A stretch of 64,000 nucleotides of DNA from CAVTHW01 sp963734625 (lineage in GTDB: Bacteria > Acidobacteriota > Terriglobia > Bryobacterales > Bryobacteraceae). Where the stretch lies: assembly GCA_963734625.1 (NCBI GenBank), contig CAVTHW010000007.1, forward strand, positions 1-64,000, given 5' to 3'. Positions 25,847 through 35,000 of this stretch are shown here, in pieces; the first letter of the stretch is position 1; every line of letters starts with the position of its first letter. Both the position numbers and the translations under genes were made by a program. A model generated the notes under the pieces. The model did not search any database. It was not told the origin of the DNA and worked only from the letters and a program-made list of their open reading frames with translations.

Positions 25847-27205
25847 ATGCGTGCAATGTGGAAAAGCGCGCTCATGCTGGGTGTGTTTGCATCGGCGGCG
25901 CTGCCGTGCCTCGCGCAACTGCATCAGTACAAGCCCGGATTCAATCTCTTCACGCGGGATCAAGACGTCCAATTGGGCAAGGAGGCGGCGGGAGAGATCG
26001 AGAAGCAGGCGGAGGTAATCGACAACAAGGAACTGACCGCCTACATCAACTCGATCGGGAGCAAGCTTGCCGCCCAACCGCAGGCGGACAAGTACCCTTA
26101 CACGTTCAAGGTGGTCAACGATAAGAGCATCAACGCATTCGCCCTGCCGGGAGGGCCGGCCTTCGTGCACAGCGGACTGATCGCGGCCGTGGACAACGAG
26201 GCTCAGTTGGCCGGCGTGCTCGCGCACGAGATCACCCATGTGGCCCTGCGGCACGGTACGAATCAGGCCACGAGGGCGAACCTGATCCAGTTGCCCGCAG
26301 TACTCGCCAGCAAGGTAGCGGGTACTGACTCCATGCTGGGAAAACTCGGCCAGATTGGAATCGGGCTGGGCGCGAACTCCGTTCTGCTGAAGTTCTCGCG
26401 CACGGCCGAGACCCAGGCCGACCTGGTTGGCGCGCAGATCGCTGCGCAGGCCGGCTACAACCCGATCGAGATGGCCCGCTTCTTCCAGAAGCTCGAGGCC
26501 GAGGGTGGCGCCCGTGGGCCCCAGTTTCTCTCGGACCATCCCAACCCCGGCAATCGCATGAAAGCGATCGAGGACGAAATCCGGTACATGCCGCAGCGAA
26601 GCTACGGAGCCGAGACGGGCCAGTTGGCGCGCATGAAGGCCATCGTCGCGAAATTGCCGCCTCCGAAGAAAGCGCCTGCGCAGAGCGGATCTTCGGCCTC
26701 TCTTTCTATTCCTGAAAGCAGGCCCTCCGGCCGCATGCAGCAGTACCAAGGCAAGGAATTCAGCCTCTCCTATCCCGACAACTGGAAGCCGTTCGCCAGT
26801 CAGAACTCACCGGGTGTCACCTTTGCACCTCTGTCGGGCGTACAGGAGTCAGAGGGGACCATCGTGGGCTACGGCGCAGTCCTCAACTACTACAAGCCAA
26901 GAGAGGCGAACGCCAGCCTGTGGCAGGCGACGGATGAATTCGTGTCCGTGCTGAAATCCGCGGATCCCCGCATGCGGGCCGGCCGGGATATGCCGCGAGA
27001 AGTCGCTTTCGGCGGCAGGAACGCCATCGTGACGACCCTGTACTCCGATTCAATTTTTCAAGGCCAGCCTGAGGTGGATCTGCTGGTTACACTGGCCCAC
27101 CCGAACGGGATCCTCTTCATCGTCTGTGTCGCGCCGGAGAGCGAGGAGCAATACGCGACTGACGCCTTCGATCAAATGCTTCAGTCCATGCGTTTCCGTT
27201 TCTGA
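25847..27205 (+). CDS. secreted M48 metallopeptidase with C-terminal extra domain
   Basis: A 452-residue exported zinc peptidase. Signal peptide SALMLGVFASAALPCLAQ. M48 domain: VLAHEITHVALRHG holds the HExxH zinc site, with the third ligand in the downstream ETQADLVGAQ block. Family relatives such as BepA/LoiP act on misfolded outer-membrane proteins. The last 157 residues (from 26735) form a separate domain (FSLSYPDNWKPF ... GILFIVCVAPES) that recurs in the protein at 30654-31919. The ATG at 25847 is preferred to the upstream in-frame start because AAGGAGGG lies eight bases before it. Confidence 0.88.
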   Translation: MRAMWKSALMLGVFASAALPCLAQLHQYKPGFNLFTRDQDVQLGKEAAGEIEKQAEVIDNKELTAYINSIGSKLAAQPQADKYPYTFKVVNDKSINAFALPGGPAFVHSGLIAAVDNEAQLAGVLAHEITHVALRHGTNQATRANLIQLPAVLASKVAGTDSMLGKLGQIGIGLGANSVLLKFSRTAETQADLVGAQIAAQAGYNPIEMARFFQKLEAEGGARGPQFLSDHPNPGNRMKAIEDEIRYMPQRSYGAETGQLARMKAIVAKLPPPKKAPAQSGSSASLSIPESRPSGRMQQYQGKEFSLSYPDNWKPFASQNSPGVTFAPLSGVQESEGTIVGYGAVLNYYKPREANASLWQATDEFVSVLKSADPRMRAGRDMPREVAFGGRNAIVTTLYSDSIFQGQPEVDLLVTLAHPNGILFIVCVAPESEEQYATDAFDQMLQSMRFRF

Positions 27206-27326
27206 GGGGGCCAGGTTCCACGTCAAAGACGTGCGTTTGTGCGGCTCTAGAATGGGCTGCGGGTGGTATACTGAGGACGGCCGGACGGCCATGAAGGGAA
27301 TCTCAGATCAAACTAGGGGGGTGCCC

Positions 27327-28100
27327 ATGCTATCAAGCCGATTCAAGAGCCTAATCCTCCTTTCTATGGCCTGCGTGCTGCTCGCGCAGGCGCCGATAGA
27401 CAACGAAGGCGTGATCAAGCTCGTAAAGTCCGGGATGACGGAGGACATGATCATCAGCGTGATCCAGCAGCAACCAGGCAGCTATATTCTTGGCGCCGAT
27501 GATTTCGTCACACTCAAAGCGGCTGGCGTTTCGGAGAAGATCATCGGGGCGATGCTGGACAAGAAGAAGGGTGAGTTGGCTCCAGGCGCTCAAGTTGGTT
27601 CCGCCGCGGGAGTCGCCGCTCCCAGCCAACGGGCTACGATCTCCGGGCCCGGTCTCTACTACAAGAAAGGCAACGAGTACTTCGAGTTGCTGACTGAGGA
27701 CGTCGAGTGGAAGACCAGCGGCGCGATGAAGAACATCGTCAGTGCCGGAATCGTCAAGAAGGATCTCAAGGGCGCGGTTATCGGTCCGAGCAGCCGCAAC
27801 TTCCTGACCAACCCAATGGAAATTATCTTGTTTCCCTCCAGCGGCGTTACCGTAAACTCATACATTCTGCTCCCGATGAAGCCCAAGGCTGGAATACGGG
27901 AGTTCAACGTGGGGCCGGTCAATCAGAAAAGCGGCGTCGCCAAGGGGGCGCTTCCGTTCGGTGTGGAGAAGGTCGGCGAGAACATGTTTCGTATGGTCTT
28001 GCAGACTCCCCTGGCGCCGGGCGAATACGGGATTCTCACAGCGACGCCGTCGGACGCCTCCACGGGTAATACCAAGATGCACACGTTTCGCATCCTGTAG
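27327..28100 (+). CDS. secreted hypothetical protein
   Basis: A 257-residue exported protein. The ATG at 27327 has an AGGGGGG site five bases upstream and begins a signal peptide (FKSLILLSMACVLLAQAP). The first mature 60 residues (DNEGVIKLVKSGMTEDMIIS) form a short helical module often seen at the start of acidobacterial secreted proteins. The rest is beta-rich (GPGLYYKKGNEYFELLTEDV; PLAPGEYGILTA). I know of no defined function. It follows the M48 peptidase by 121 bases. Confidence 0.75.
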   Translation: MLSSRFKSLILLSMACVLLAQAPIDNEGVIKLVKSGMTEDMIISVIQQQPGSYILGADDFVTLKAAGVSEKIIGAMLDKKKGELAPGAQVGSAAGVAAPSQRATISGPGLYYKKGNEYFELLTEDVEWKTSGAMKNIVSAGIVKKDLKGAVIGPSSRNFLTNPMEIILFPSSGVTVNSYILLPMKPKAGIREFNVGPVNQKSGVAKGALPFGVEKVGENMFRMVLQTPLAPGEYGILTATPSDASTGNTKMHTFRIL

Positions 28101-28151
28101 GCTTTCACCCGTCAATACGCCCAGGCGCCCGGCACTTTCTTCCGCCTCTTG

Positions 28152-28275
28152 CAATGGGGAATCCGGCCGTTTGCGGACAATTGCGGGACTATGCACCGAC
28201 CCCGCGCAGCAACAACGCCATGGCCGTGATCCGCATCGACGATCCCCAAAGTGGCTCGGGGGGCTTACCAATCGC
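28152..28275 (+). pseudogene. broken partial copy of the secreted-protein gene at 30654
   Basis: Two blocks here nearly match 30821-30855 and 30957-31028, with about 100 bases between them deleted; the shared core (GCAGCAACAACGCCATGGCC) is identical. No open frame remains. The copy stops near the left end of the IS element at 28297, so the duplication may be linked to the IS insertion or to recombination around it. The rest of the 28101-28519 gap is IS left-end sequence. Confidence 0.75.
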
Positions 28276-28519
28276 GTGCGAGCGATCGAGAACTAACCCA
28301 ACTTCCGCACCACCACTGACCGGTGGGGTCGGTTTTCTGGCGGTTTCGATTCAGGCTGCGATTCAACTCCTTCGTTTTCAGTCATGAGGTCTGGATAACG
28401 CTGAAATAGTGACTACTAGTAGGGGCAATAGATTGCCGACAGTCTCGATCCAATATCGATATATAGTGATTATTTCTCTTGACTCTTCCGGTCTTCTCGT
28501 TTTTAATAGTGTCTAGAGT

Positions 28520-30396
28520 ATGTATATCCGCAAAGCTTCGCGGACCGTTCACGGCAAGACCTACTTCAACTACCTCCTTGTCGAAAGCCACCTCACCCCC
28601 AAAGGCCCCCGCCAGAAGATCATCTGCTCGCTCGGCGACCTCTCTCCGCGTCCCAAGGAGCAATGGCTCGAGCTGGCCCGCAAGCTGGAGAACGCCCTCA
28701 CCGGCCAGCAGGATCTGTTCGCCTCCGCCAGCCCCGATCCTGAATTGGAAACGCTCGTCGCCAAGGTGAAGGCCGGGCCCCGCCGGCGCCGCGCCCAGCA
28801 GGATCAACAGGCGCTGGCCACCAGCGTCGAACCCGGCGAGGAAAAGATCGCCGTGTTGACCGGCGCCGTGCGCAGCGAGCAATCGCGCGAGGCCGGGCCG
28901 GTCCACGTGGGCTACCAGTTCTGGCAGCGGCTCGGATCGACGCGATTCTGCAGGAAGCGGGCCTGGGGGAGCGGGCACGTCAGTTGACCTGCACGATGAC
29001 CCTCAATCGCTTGATCCATCCCGCCAGTGAGTTGGCCATGCCGGAGTGGATTCGCACCACGGCGCTGCCCGACATTCTCGGGGTGGACTTTCAGGACTTA
29101 GCCGAAGACGCGCTGTATCGCAATCTCGACAAGCTGCATCCGCGCCGCAACCAGATCGAAGCGGCTCTGGCCGAGCGCGAGCGGAACCTGTTTGACCTGG
29201 ATCAAACGGTGTTTCTCTACGACGTCACTTCAACCTACTTTGAGGGCCGTGCGCTGGCCAACCCGAAAGCCCAGCGGGGGTACTCGCGGGACCATCGCGG
29301 CGACTGCAAACAGGTGCTGGTGGGACTGGCGGTGAACCGGGACGGGTTTCCGCTGGCGCACGAAGTGATGGCCGGGAACCGGCACGACTCGACGACGCTG
29401 GAGGAGATGCTCGCCGCGCTCGACCAGCGGGTGGGGCTGAGAAGCGGCCAGACGGTGGTGGTGGACCGGGGCATGTCGGGCGAGGAGAATCTGGAGAAGA
29501 TCCGGGCGCGAGGCCTGCACTATCTGGTGGCCGCGCCCTATAGCGAGCGGCACGAATGGGTGGAGGAGTTTCAAGACGCGGCGGAGTTTGAAGAAGTGCG
29601 GCGGGAGCCGTCGCCGCGCAACCCGTTCCAGAAAAAATCGACGATTCAGGTAAAGCTGCGCCAAGCGGGCGGCGAGACGCACGTGTTGTGTGTGAGCAGC
29701 GAGCGGAAGGAAAAGGACCGCGCGATCCGGCAGGCGCACGAAAAGCGGCTGGTGGCGGACTTGGCGAAACTGGAAAAGCGCGTGGCCAAGGGCAAGGGGA
29801 AAGGGACCAAGCCGGAAGAGGTGCAGCAGTCCATCGGGCGGCTCAGGGAGCGCTACTCGCGGGTGGCGCGTTACTACCGGATGGAGTACGACGCCCGGGC
29901 CAAGACGTTTCATTACAGTCTGGATGAGGCCAAGCGGGCGCAGGCCGAGAAGCTCGACGGGAGTTACTTACTGAAGACCGACCGCGAGGACCTCAGCGCG
30001 GACGAGGCCTGGCGAATCTACATTCTGCTGACGCGCGCGGAGGCGGCGTTTCGCACGCTCAAGTCGCCGCTGGGTGAGCGGCCGGTTTTTCATCACAAGG
30101 AAGGCCGCGTGGAAGCGCACATATTCCTGTGCGTGCTGGCCTACCATTTGCTGATCTCGATCGAGAAGACGCTGCTCAACCAAGGCGTCCACACGTCCTG
30201 GGCCACGGTGCGTGAGACCCTGAAGACGCACCAGGTGAATACGATCGTGCTGCCCACCGACGGCGGCCTGGTGCTGCGCATCCGCAAGGGCACCACCCCG
30301 GAACCGGTGCACCGCGAACTGTACGCGAAGCTGGGCATCGAGCCGGAGGTCATCCGGCCACGCAAGAACTGGACGCGAGAGGAGACCGCAAAATAG
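28520..30396 (+). pseudogene. IS1634-family transposase, frameshifted
   Basis: The N-terminal part (28520-28987) begins MYIRKASRTVHGKTYFNYLL, typical of IS1634. The catalytic part lies in the -1 frame and is open to 30396. It contains the DDE residues in VFLYDVTSTYFEG, VVVDRGMSGEEN and AEAAFRTLKSPLGERPVFHH. The frame changes near 28934, between FWQRLG and IDAILQEAG, where a single base appears to be missing. No A-rich slippery heptamer is present, so programmed frameshifting is unlikely. The combined product would be about 625 residues. The copy is probably inactive unless the lesion is a sequencing error. Confidence 0.88.
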
Positions 30397-30403
30397 TGAC
30401 TGA

Positions 30404-30440
30404 AAAACGGACAAGTCCTTGCTTTTCAATGGTCCGTTTT
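30404..30440 (+). terminator. hairpin at the end of the IS transposase gene
   Basis: AAAACGGAC (30404-30412) and GTCCGTTTT (30432-30440) form a 9-bp stem with a 19-base loop just after the stop codon, ending in a short T-run. It resembles a bidirectional intrinsic terminator that would insulate the element. Confidence 0.55.
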
Positions 30441-30492
30441 CAAAAACGCGGAAGTTGGGCTAAATCCCGTACATGGAATCGCCGGCGTGCTT

Positions 30493-30520
30493 GTGGGGCA
30501 GTCTGAAAGCCTGACCCCAC
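30493..30520. repeat. REP-like palindrome, second copy
   Basis: GTGGGGCAG and CTGACCCCAC form an imperfect hairpin. The right 18 bases (30503-30520) are the exact reverse complement of 19502-19519, so both belong to the same REP-like family. It lies 33 bases outside the right end of the IS. Confidence 0.65.
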
Positions 30521-30653
30521 GTGGGCACTCTGTCTTTGCTGCTGAATCACGCTGGCGTCCACTTTTGTGTCGCGCCGTCGGCTCACATACTCCAAGGCCT
30601 GTAGGAGAGCTATTATGCGAAGAGGAACGGTTTCTACCGCTGGAGAGAACGTC

Positions 30654-31919
30654 ATGAAACAATGTCTGAAATGGCTGGCACTGTTCACAGTGGTCTTTGC
30701 CGCGCAGGCGCAGGTCCCCGACCAGGTTCGGCGGGCCACGATTAGCGGATCGGGCGGCACCTCGGGAAAATGCTACATCGAGGTGCGCGTCGATATTACA
30801 GCCGAAATCGATATATACGGGGACTCCGGCCGTTTGCGGACAATTGCGGGACAGCCCGCCACCTGGACCCGTTTTGAATGCACCGACCCCTTGCCTTACC
30901 TCGTGACGGATTTCCGTTTTCGGGGAATCGATGGACGCGGCAATCCGAGAGTGGTTCAGGACCCGCGCAGCAACAACGCCATGGCCGTGATCCGCATCGA
31001 CGATCCGCAAAATGGCTCGGGGGCTTACGCCTTCGACGTCGAATGGAGTGGTGCGTCCGGCGGCGCCCCCACCGGCGGCTTCGAAACCGGCGGCAGCGGC
31101 GTGCTTTTTCCCCGCGCCGGTGCGAATCGCAGATTATCCGCCGAGCGCGCAATCGAACTCTGCAGCGCCGAAGTGCGCACGCGTGGCGAACGCGATTATG
31201 GGCTGCGCAACGTTGAGGTCACTGCTGCCGCCGTCGACACCAACCAGGGACGGCGCGACTGGATCACTGGAACCATCAGCCAAGGCGCCAGCATTCTCGT
31301 CCGCGGTAGTGGGTACCGCTTCAACTGCGCGGTAGACTACAACTCCGGCCAGGTAAGCTCAATCGAGATCCTGCGGCCCGACGGCAGAGCCCTGCAACCT
31401 GGCGCCATGTCAGGCACGTATAACGCTAACATCCCCACCCGCCAATTGCTGCAGTACCAAGGCCGGGATTTCAACCTCTCCTACCCCGGCGACTGGAGGC
31501 TTGAGTCTGACCGGGCTTCCTCGGGCGTCAGAATCGCCCCTCCCTCCGGAATTCAGCAGACCGAAGACGGATTGGTAGTGGGGTATGGAGCGATTGTGGC
31601 CTATTACCGCCCGAGAGCTTCTAATGCCAGCTTGTGGCAGGCGACGGACGAGTTCATTTCCCAACTGCGGAGCGCGGACCCCAGCATGCGCGCCGGTCGG
31701 GAAATGCCCAGTGAGATCAGAATCGGTGGGAAGATCGCGATCGTGACGATGCTATACACCAATTCGATCTATCAGGGCCAGACTGAGGTGGACCGTCTGG
31801 TCACCGTGGCCCACCCGAACGGGATCCTCTATTTCATATTCATCGCGCCTGAGAGAGCGGGCCAGGAGGCGAGCGGCGTCTACGACCAGATGCTTCAGTC
31901 CATGCGTTTCCGCTTCTGA
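30654..31919 (+). CDS. secreted hypothetical sharing the M48-associated C-terminal domain
   Basis: A 421-residue exported protein with signal peptide CLKWLALFTVVFAAQAQ. The N-terminal half is beta-rich and contains a cysteine-bearing region (AIELCSAEVRTRGERDYGLR). The last 157 residues (from about 31447) are clearly paralogous to the end of the M48 peptidase at 25847: both have SLWQATDEF, MRAGR-x-MP and end DQMLQSMRFRF. The domain probably binds a surface or partner, but its function is unknown. The start could also be ATG 30615, which has its own AGGAGAG site. A broken copy of part of this gene lies at 28152-28275. Confidence 0.8.
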   Translation: MKQCLKWLALFTVVFAAQAQVPDQVRRATISGSGGTSGKCYIEVRVDITAEIDIYGDSGRLRTIAGQPATWTRFECTDPLPYLVTDFRFRGIDGRGNPRVVQDPRSNNAMAVIRIDDPQNGSGAYAFDVEWSGASGGAPTGGFETGGSGVLFPRAGANRRLSAERAIELCSAEVRTRGERDYGLRNVEVTAAAVDTNQGRRDWITGTISQGASILVRGSGYRFNCAVDYNSGQVSSIEILRPDGRALQPGAMSGTYNANIPTRQLLQYQGRDFNLSYPGDWRLESDRASSGVRIAPPSGIQQTEDGLVVGYGAIVAYYRPRASNASLWQATDEFISQLRSADPSMRAGREMPSEIRIGGKIAIVTMLYTNSIYQGQTEVDRLVTVAHPNGILYFIFIAPERAGQEASGVYDQMLQSMRFRF

Positions 31920-31942
31920 CGCGCGCCCGGGTTCGCGGGTGG

Positions 31943-32914
31943 CTAAGTTTCGGTAGAGAGGCTTGAGCGGACGATCCGCCCAAACGAAGTGGGTGCGTAT
32001 CTCTGGACGATGAGCGGGGTGTTGTGCCAGCTCCACGCCGTCCAGCCCATTTGAAGGCTATCGAAATAGCGGGCGAGCTGCTTACCCCATTTGAGATCAC
32101 TTTCGGCGCCGCCCCATTCGCCCGCAAACACCGGCACTTTAGCCGCAAGATGGCCGAAAGCCTTTGGCCAGTCGCTGCCTCTTATCGGATAGACATGGGT
32201 GGAGTAGACCAGGTGTGGAATGTCCATCGGCATCCCTCGCAAGTCATACCCCCAGTTGGTGCCGCTGACAAAAACTAGGGAATCGGGATTGACGTCGCGG
32301 ATCGCGGCGATAAGTTTACGCGCCCATGGCTGCCACTCCGCCATGGTCACGCGATAAAGATCGGCCGGGTAAGCCGTTCCGTCCTCACGGCTGAGCGGGT
32401 ACGGGTCGTCGGGAAGTCGATCGTGCGGCTCATTGAAGATGTCGTACAGTACGGCCGGCTCGCCGCGGTAACGGCTGGCGAGCAGGTTCCACAATTCGAT
32501 GGACTGCGTGTTTGGCAAGGGAGCGACGAAGTTGCGGTCCCCACCGTAGGTACGATCCGCATCCAGCCACTGTAAATCCAGCAGCGCGTAGGCGCCGAAC
32601 CCGGAGGCCCAGCGGATCACTTGATCCAATGCCCTGAGATACGTGTCCGCCGTCCAACTACTCCGCCCACGCAAGACCCAGTCCTGGTTGAAAGGCAGGC
32701 GAATGATGTTCGCGCCCCACTCTGTGACGATTGTCCGGATTTCAGAGCGAGAGATTTCAGCCGCGGAAAGAAAGCCTTGCTCATCCGGCTCGGAGTATTC
32801 CAGTCCTGACCGGTTCAGGCCGCGGAGAAGGACAACTGCCTTCGTGTCAGTCCTGACGATTCGGTTGCCTGAGGTCGTCAGGTGCGGCAACCCGTTCGAG
32901 AGTTCACCATCCAT
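31943..32914 (-). CDS. glycoside hydrolase family 5 (cellulase-like)
   Basis: A 323-residue GH5-type enzyme. The (beta/alpha)8 signatures are visible: WGANIIRLPFNQDW (strand 2), YALLDLQWLDADR, then DIFNEPHDR with the acid/base glutamate, and VPVFAGEWGG with the nucleophile glutamate. GH5 enzymes cleave beta-1,4 glucans, mannans and related polymers. There is no obvious signal peptide at the chosen ATG (32914, GAGAGG six bases upstream), so it may be cytoplasmic or the true start may lie upstream, overlapping the M48 gene. Ten bases separate it from that gene's stop, so the two are probably an operon. Confidence 0.87.
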   Translation of the reverse strand: MDGELSNGLPHLTTSGNRIVRTDTKAVVLLRGLNRSGLEYSEPDEQGFLSAAEISRSEIRTIVTEWGANIIRLPFNQDWVLRGRSSWTADTYLRALDQVIRWASGFGAYALLDLQWLDADRTYGGDRNFVAPLPNTQSIELWNLLASRYRGEPAVLYDIFNEPHDRLPDDPYPLSREDGTAYPADLYRVTMAEWQPWARKLIAAIRDVNPDSLVFVSGTNWGYDLRGMPMDIPHLVYSTHVYPIRGSDWPKAFGHLAAKVPVFAGEWGGAESDLKWGKQLARYFDSLQMGWTAWSWHNTPLIVQRYAPTSFGRIVRSSLSTET

Positions 32915-32924
32915 CAAGCGCCTC

Positions 32925-34832
32925 TCAACGAAACTGACCGAGGAAAGGGTGATAGGTGTACACGGTCGAGAATGATTCGGGCAGTTTCCAGCGGCGGCGG
33001 ATGATTTCGGCGGGCTGGAGGAACCATTCACCCAGCGGCCGGGCTCGATCCAGTCCATCGAACCAGCCCCAGGGCGGCCGGGACATGTTGGCTGCGCCAA
33101 CCACGCCATTCAAAGCCGAGCCCATCACGTCGAGCCGGATGTGGCGCAGGACGTCTTCCTCGCCCTGGGCGAAGCGGGCGGAAACGACGCCATAGTCGTG
33201 CTCCTCACCGAAAGCCTCGTTCTTGCCCGAGCCAGCGTGAGTCCAGAAGCTCTCATAGGTTGGCAACAAATCGTATCCGACGGAGCGATCAGGTTTCGCT
33301 TCCGGATCCTCGGCCGCGCCAGAGAACACGTAAACCATAAAGCCGCTCTCCGCCATGTTGCGCTGATCCGGATCGTCTCGCCAGGCCGCAATCCCGTGCC
33401 CCTTAGGCTCGACAAATAACCGGGGCCGGACGGCCTCCACCATGACCGGATCGCCGGAGAGCGAACTTCCGGGCGGCACGTACTTGAGGTAATTGTTGTG
33501 GGCCAGTGTCTCGACGAGCGTGAGCCGCGCCTGCGTGTAGTCCTCGCCATTCTTCTCGGCGACGACGAGGGCGCCCTCCAGGTCATTTTCGTGGGCCATC
33601 ACGGCCTCGCTCGATCGGCCCGTGGGATCGTATTGGCCGCCGAAGTTAACACCCGTCCGCATGGCCTCGCTCAGCAGAGCGCCGCGCGTCTCGCCGCCTT
33701 TGTAATCGCGAGGATGGAAAGCGGCGTAGTGGATGAAGAAATGGGTGCGGCTCTCAAACACGGCGTAGTAGACGTATGCCTTCAACGGGTAGCGGCGATC
33801 TGCGGCATTGTTCCAGTTGTTGTCGCCGCGCCAGTCGCCGTCGAAGTCGAAGTTAGTGATGTAATCGAAGCGCGGCGAGGGTCCCAGGGCCTGGTGGAAT
33901 TCAGGCGCGAAGCGGGCCGCGATGTCGCGGTCGCGGACCATGTTCCGGAAGCGAACTTCGGCCTCCGGTTCGGCGGGTGGTCGAGCCGCGGCAGCGATGG
34001 CAGCCGCCGCCTTGGCCGCTTCAACTTCGGGGCGGGGCAGGGCGGCCAACTGCTTCTTGACGTCGCGGAAAGCTGGAGTGTCGGCAACAGCCTTGGAATT
34101 CGTCGGGTAGCCGGCAATCAGGGTGGAGACGTTGCTCGACCGTTCGGCGGGGCTCGGGTGCGATGAGAAGAACTTCTGGACTGCGTTGGGCTGGCTCTTC
34201 TGGAGAACTGCCAGCTTTTCGAAGAAGCTAACCATGCCCCGCGGTTGCAGGCTGGCGTCGTAAAGCATGCGCGCTCCCAGTCGGTCGGCCTCGCGCTCGG
34301 CCTGGCGGCTGAACTTCATGAAGACGCCGGTGGCGACCATCTCAGCGGCGGTCTTGCCAATAGTCGAGGAAGCGCCGCGCCCGAGCAACCCTCCCAGTGC
34401 GCCCAGGCCGGTCTGGACCAGCCCGGCACGCATGGCTTGGTCCGCCCCATGGCGCGCTACAACATGTCCGATTTCGTGCGCCAGCACGCCGGCCAGTTCG
34501 TCCTGCGTCTCCGCCGCCTCAATCAACCCGCGGTTCACATAGACGAAGCCTCCCGGGAGCGCGAATGCGTTGATTTCAGGGCTGTCCACGACTTTGAAAG
34601 TGTACGTAATCCCCTTCCGAGTCGACTTCTGGACCAGAGATTGTCCCAGATCCCCGATGTACTTGACGACGGCGGGATCTTGGACGAGGATGATGTCCTT
34701 CTCGATCTCCCCGGCGGCCAGGCGGCCGAGTTCGATCTCGTCCTTCTCGCTGAGGCTGAATGGGTTCTGGGCGAAGCCTATCGCGGGAATAGCGATTAGG
34801 ACCAAAAGCCTCAGGGTGCGCCAGCTTGCCAC
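32925..34832 (-). CDS. M48 metallopeptidase fused to a large C-terminal domain
   Basis: A 635-residue exported protein. The GTG at 34832 is chosen because GGAGG lies seven bases upstream and a signal peptide follows (LRLLVLIAIPAIGFAQ). The M48 peptidase domain spans about residues 25-260, with VLAHEIGHVVARHG as the zinc site and ERSSNVSTLIAGYP closing it. After an A/P linker comes a domain of about 330 residues with FDFDGDWRGDNNWNN and FFIHYAAFHPRDYKGG. I recall that pattern from stand-alone secreted bacterial proteins distantly like plant DUF946/VPS62 proteins. The fusion is unusual. It is divergent from the antiporter gene. Confidence 0.85.
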   Translation of the reverse strand: MASWRTLRLLVLIAIPAIGFAQNPFSLSEKDEIELGRLAAGEIEKDIILVQDPAVVKYIGDLGQSLVQKSTRKGITYTFKVVDSPEINAFALPGGFVYVNRGLIEAAETQDELAGVLAHEIGHVVARHGADQAMRAGLVQTGLGALGGLLGRGASSTIGKTAAEMVATGVFMKFSRQAEREADRLGARMLYDASLQPRGMVSFFEKLAVLQKSQPNAVQKFFSSHPSPAERSSNVSTLIAGYPTNSKAVADTPAFRDVKKQLAALPRPEVEAAKAAAAIAAAARPPAEPEAEVRFRNMVRDRDIAARFAPEFHQALGPSPRFDYITNFDFDGDWRGDNNWNNAADRRYPLKAYVYYAVFESRTHFFIHYAAFHPRDYKGGETRGALLSEAMRTGVNFGGQYDPTGRSSEAVMAHENDLEGALVVAEKNGEDYTQARLTLVETLAHNNYLKYVPPGSSLSGDPVMVEAVRPRLFVEPKGHGIAAWRDDPDQRNMAESGFMVYVFSGAAEDPEAKPDRSVGYDLLPTYESFWTHAGSGKNEAFGEEHDYGVVSARFAQGEEDVLRHIRLDVMGSALNGVVGAANMSRPPWGWFDGLDRARPLGEWFLQPAEIIRRRWKLPESFSTVYTYHPFLGQFR

Positions 34833-35000
34833 GTTGTGACCTCCACAGCACCGCCAAACACAATGCATTATATCGCGTGGGCTACCTCTCGCCAGGAGAT
34901 TCAGAGAGGCAACCACGGCGGATTCGTCGCCAGCCGCAGCCTGCGCTCGCTCCAGAGCTTAACGCGCGACAATGAAATTCGGGAAGGAAATACCTCGGCA

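Larger units (their letters stand above)
28297..30459 (+). mobile_element. IS1634-family insertion sequence
   Basis: A 2163-bp element bounded by perfect 12-bp inverted repeats: CCCAACTTCCGC at 28297-28308 and GCGGAAGTTGGG at 30448-30459. Both ends are flanked by CTAA (28293-28296 and 30460-30463), a possible short target duplication. It contains one transposase gene that is frameshifted. About 210 bases of AT-richer sequence precede the gene and a hairpin follows it. The family was assigned from the transposase protein. Confidence 0.85.

Noticed and set aside
24057..25856. A 599-residue minus-strand ORF
   Set aside because: Antisense to the HerA-like ATPase, which has clear P-loop motifs; the antisense product is H/R/L-rich without motifs.
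28934..28987. Programmed -1 frameshifting in the transposase
   Set aside because: No A-AAA-AAG-type slippery site or evident downstream stem lies in the overlap; a one-base deletion is simpler.
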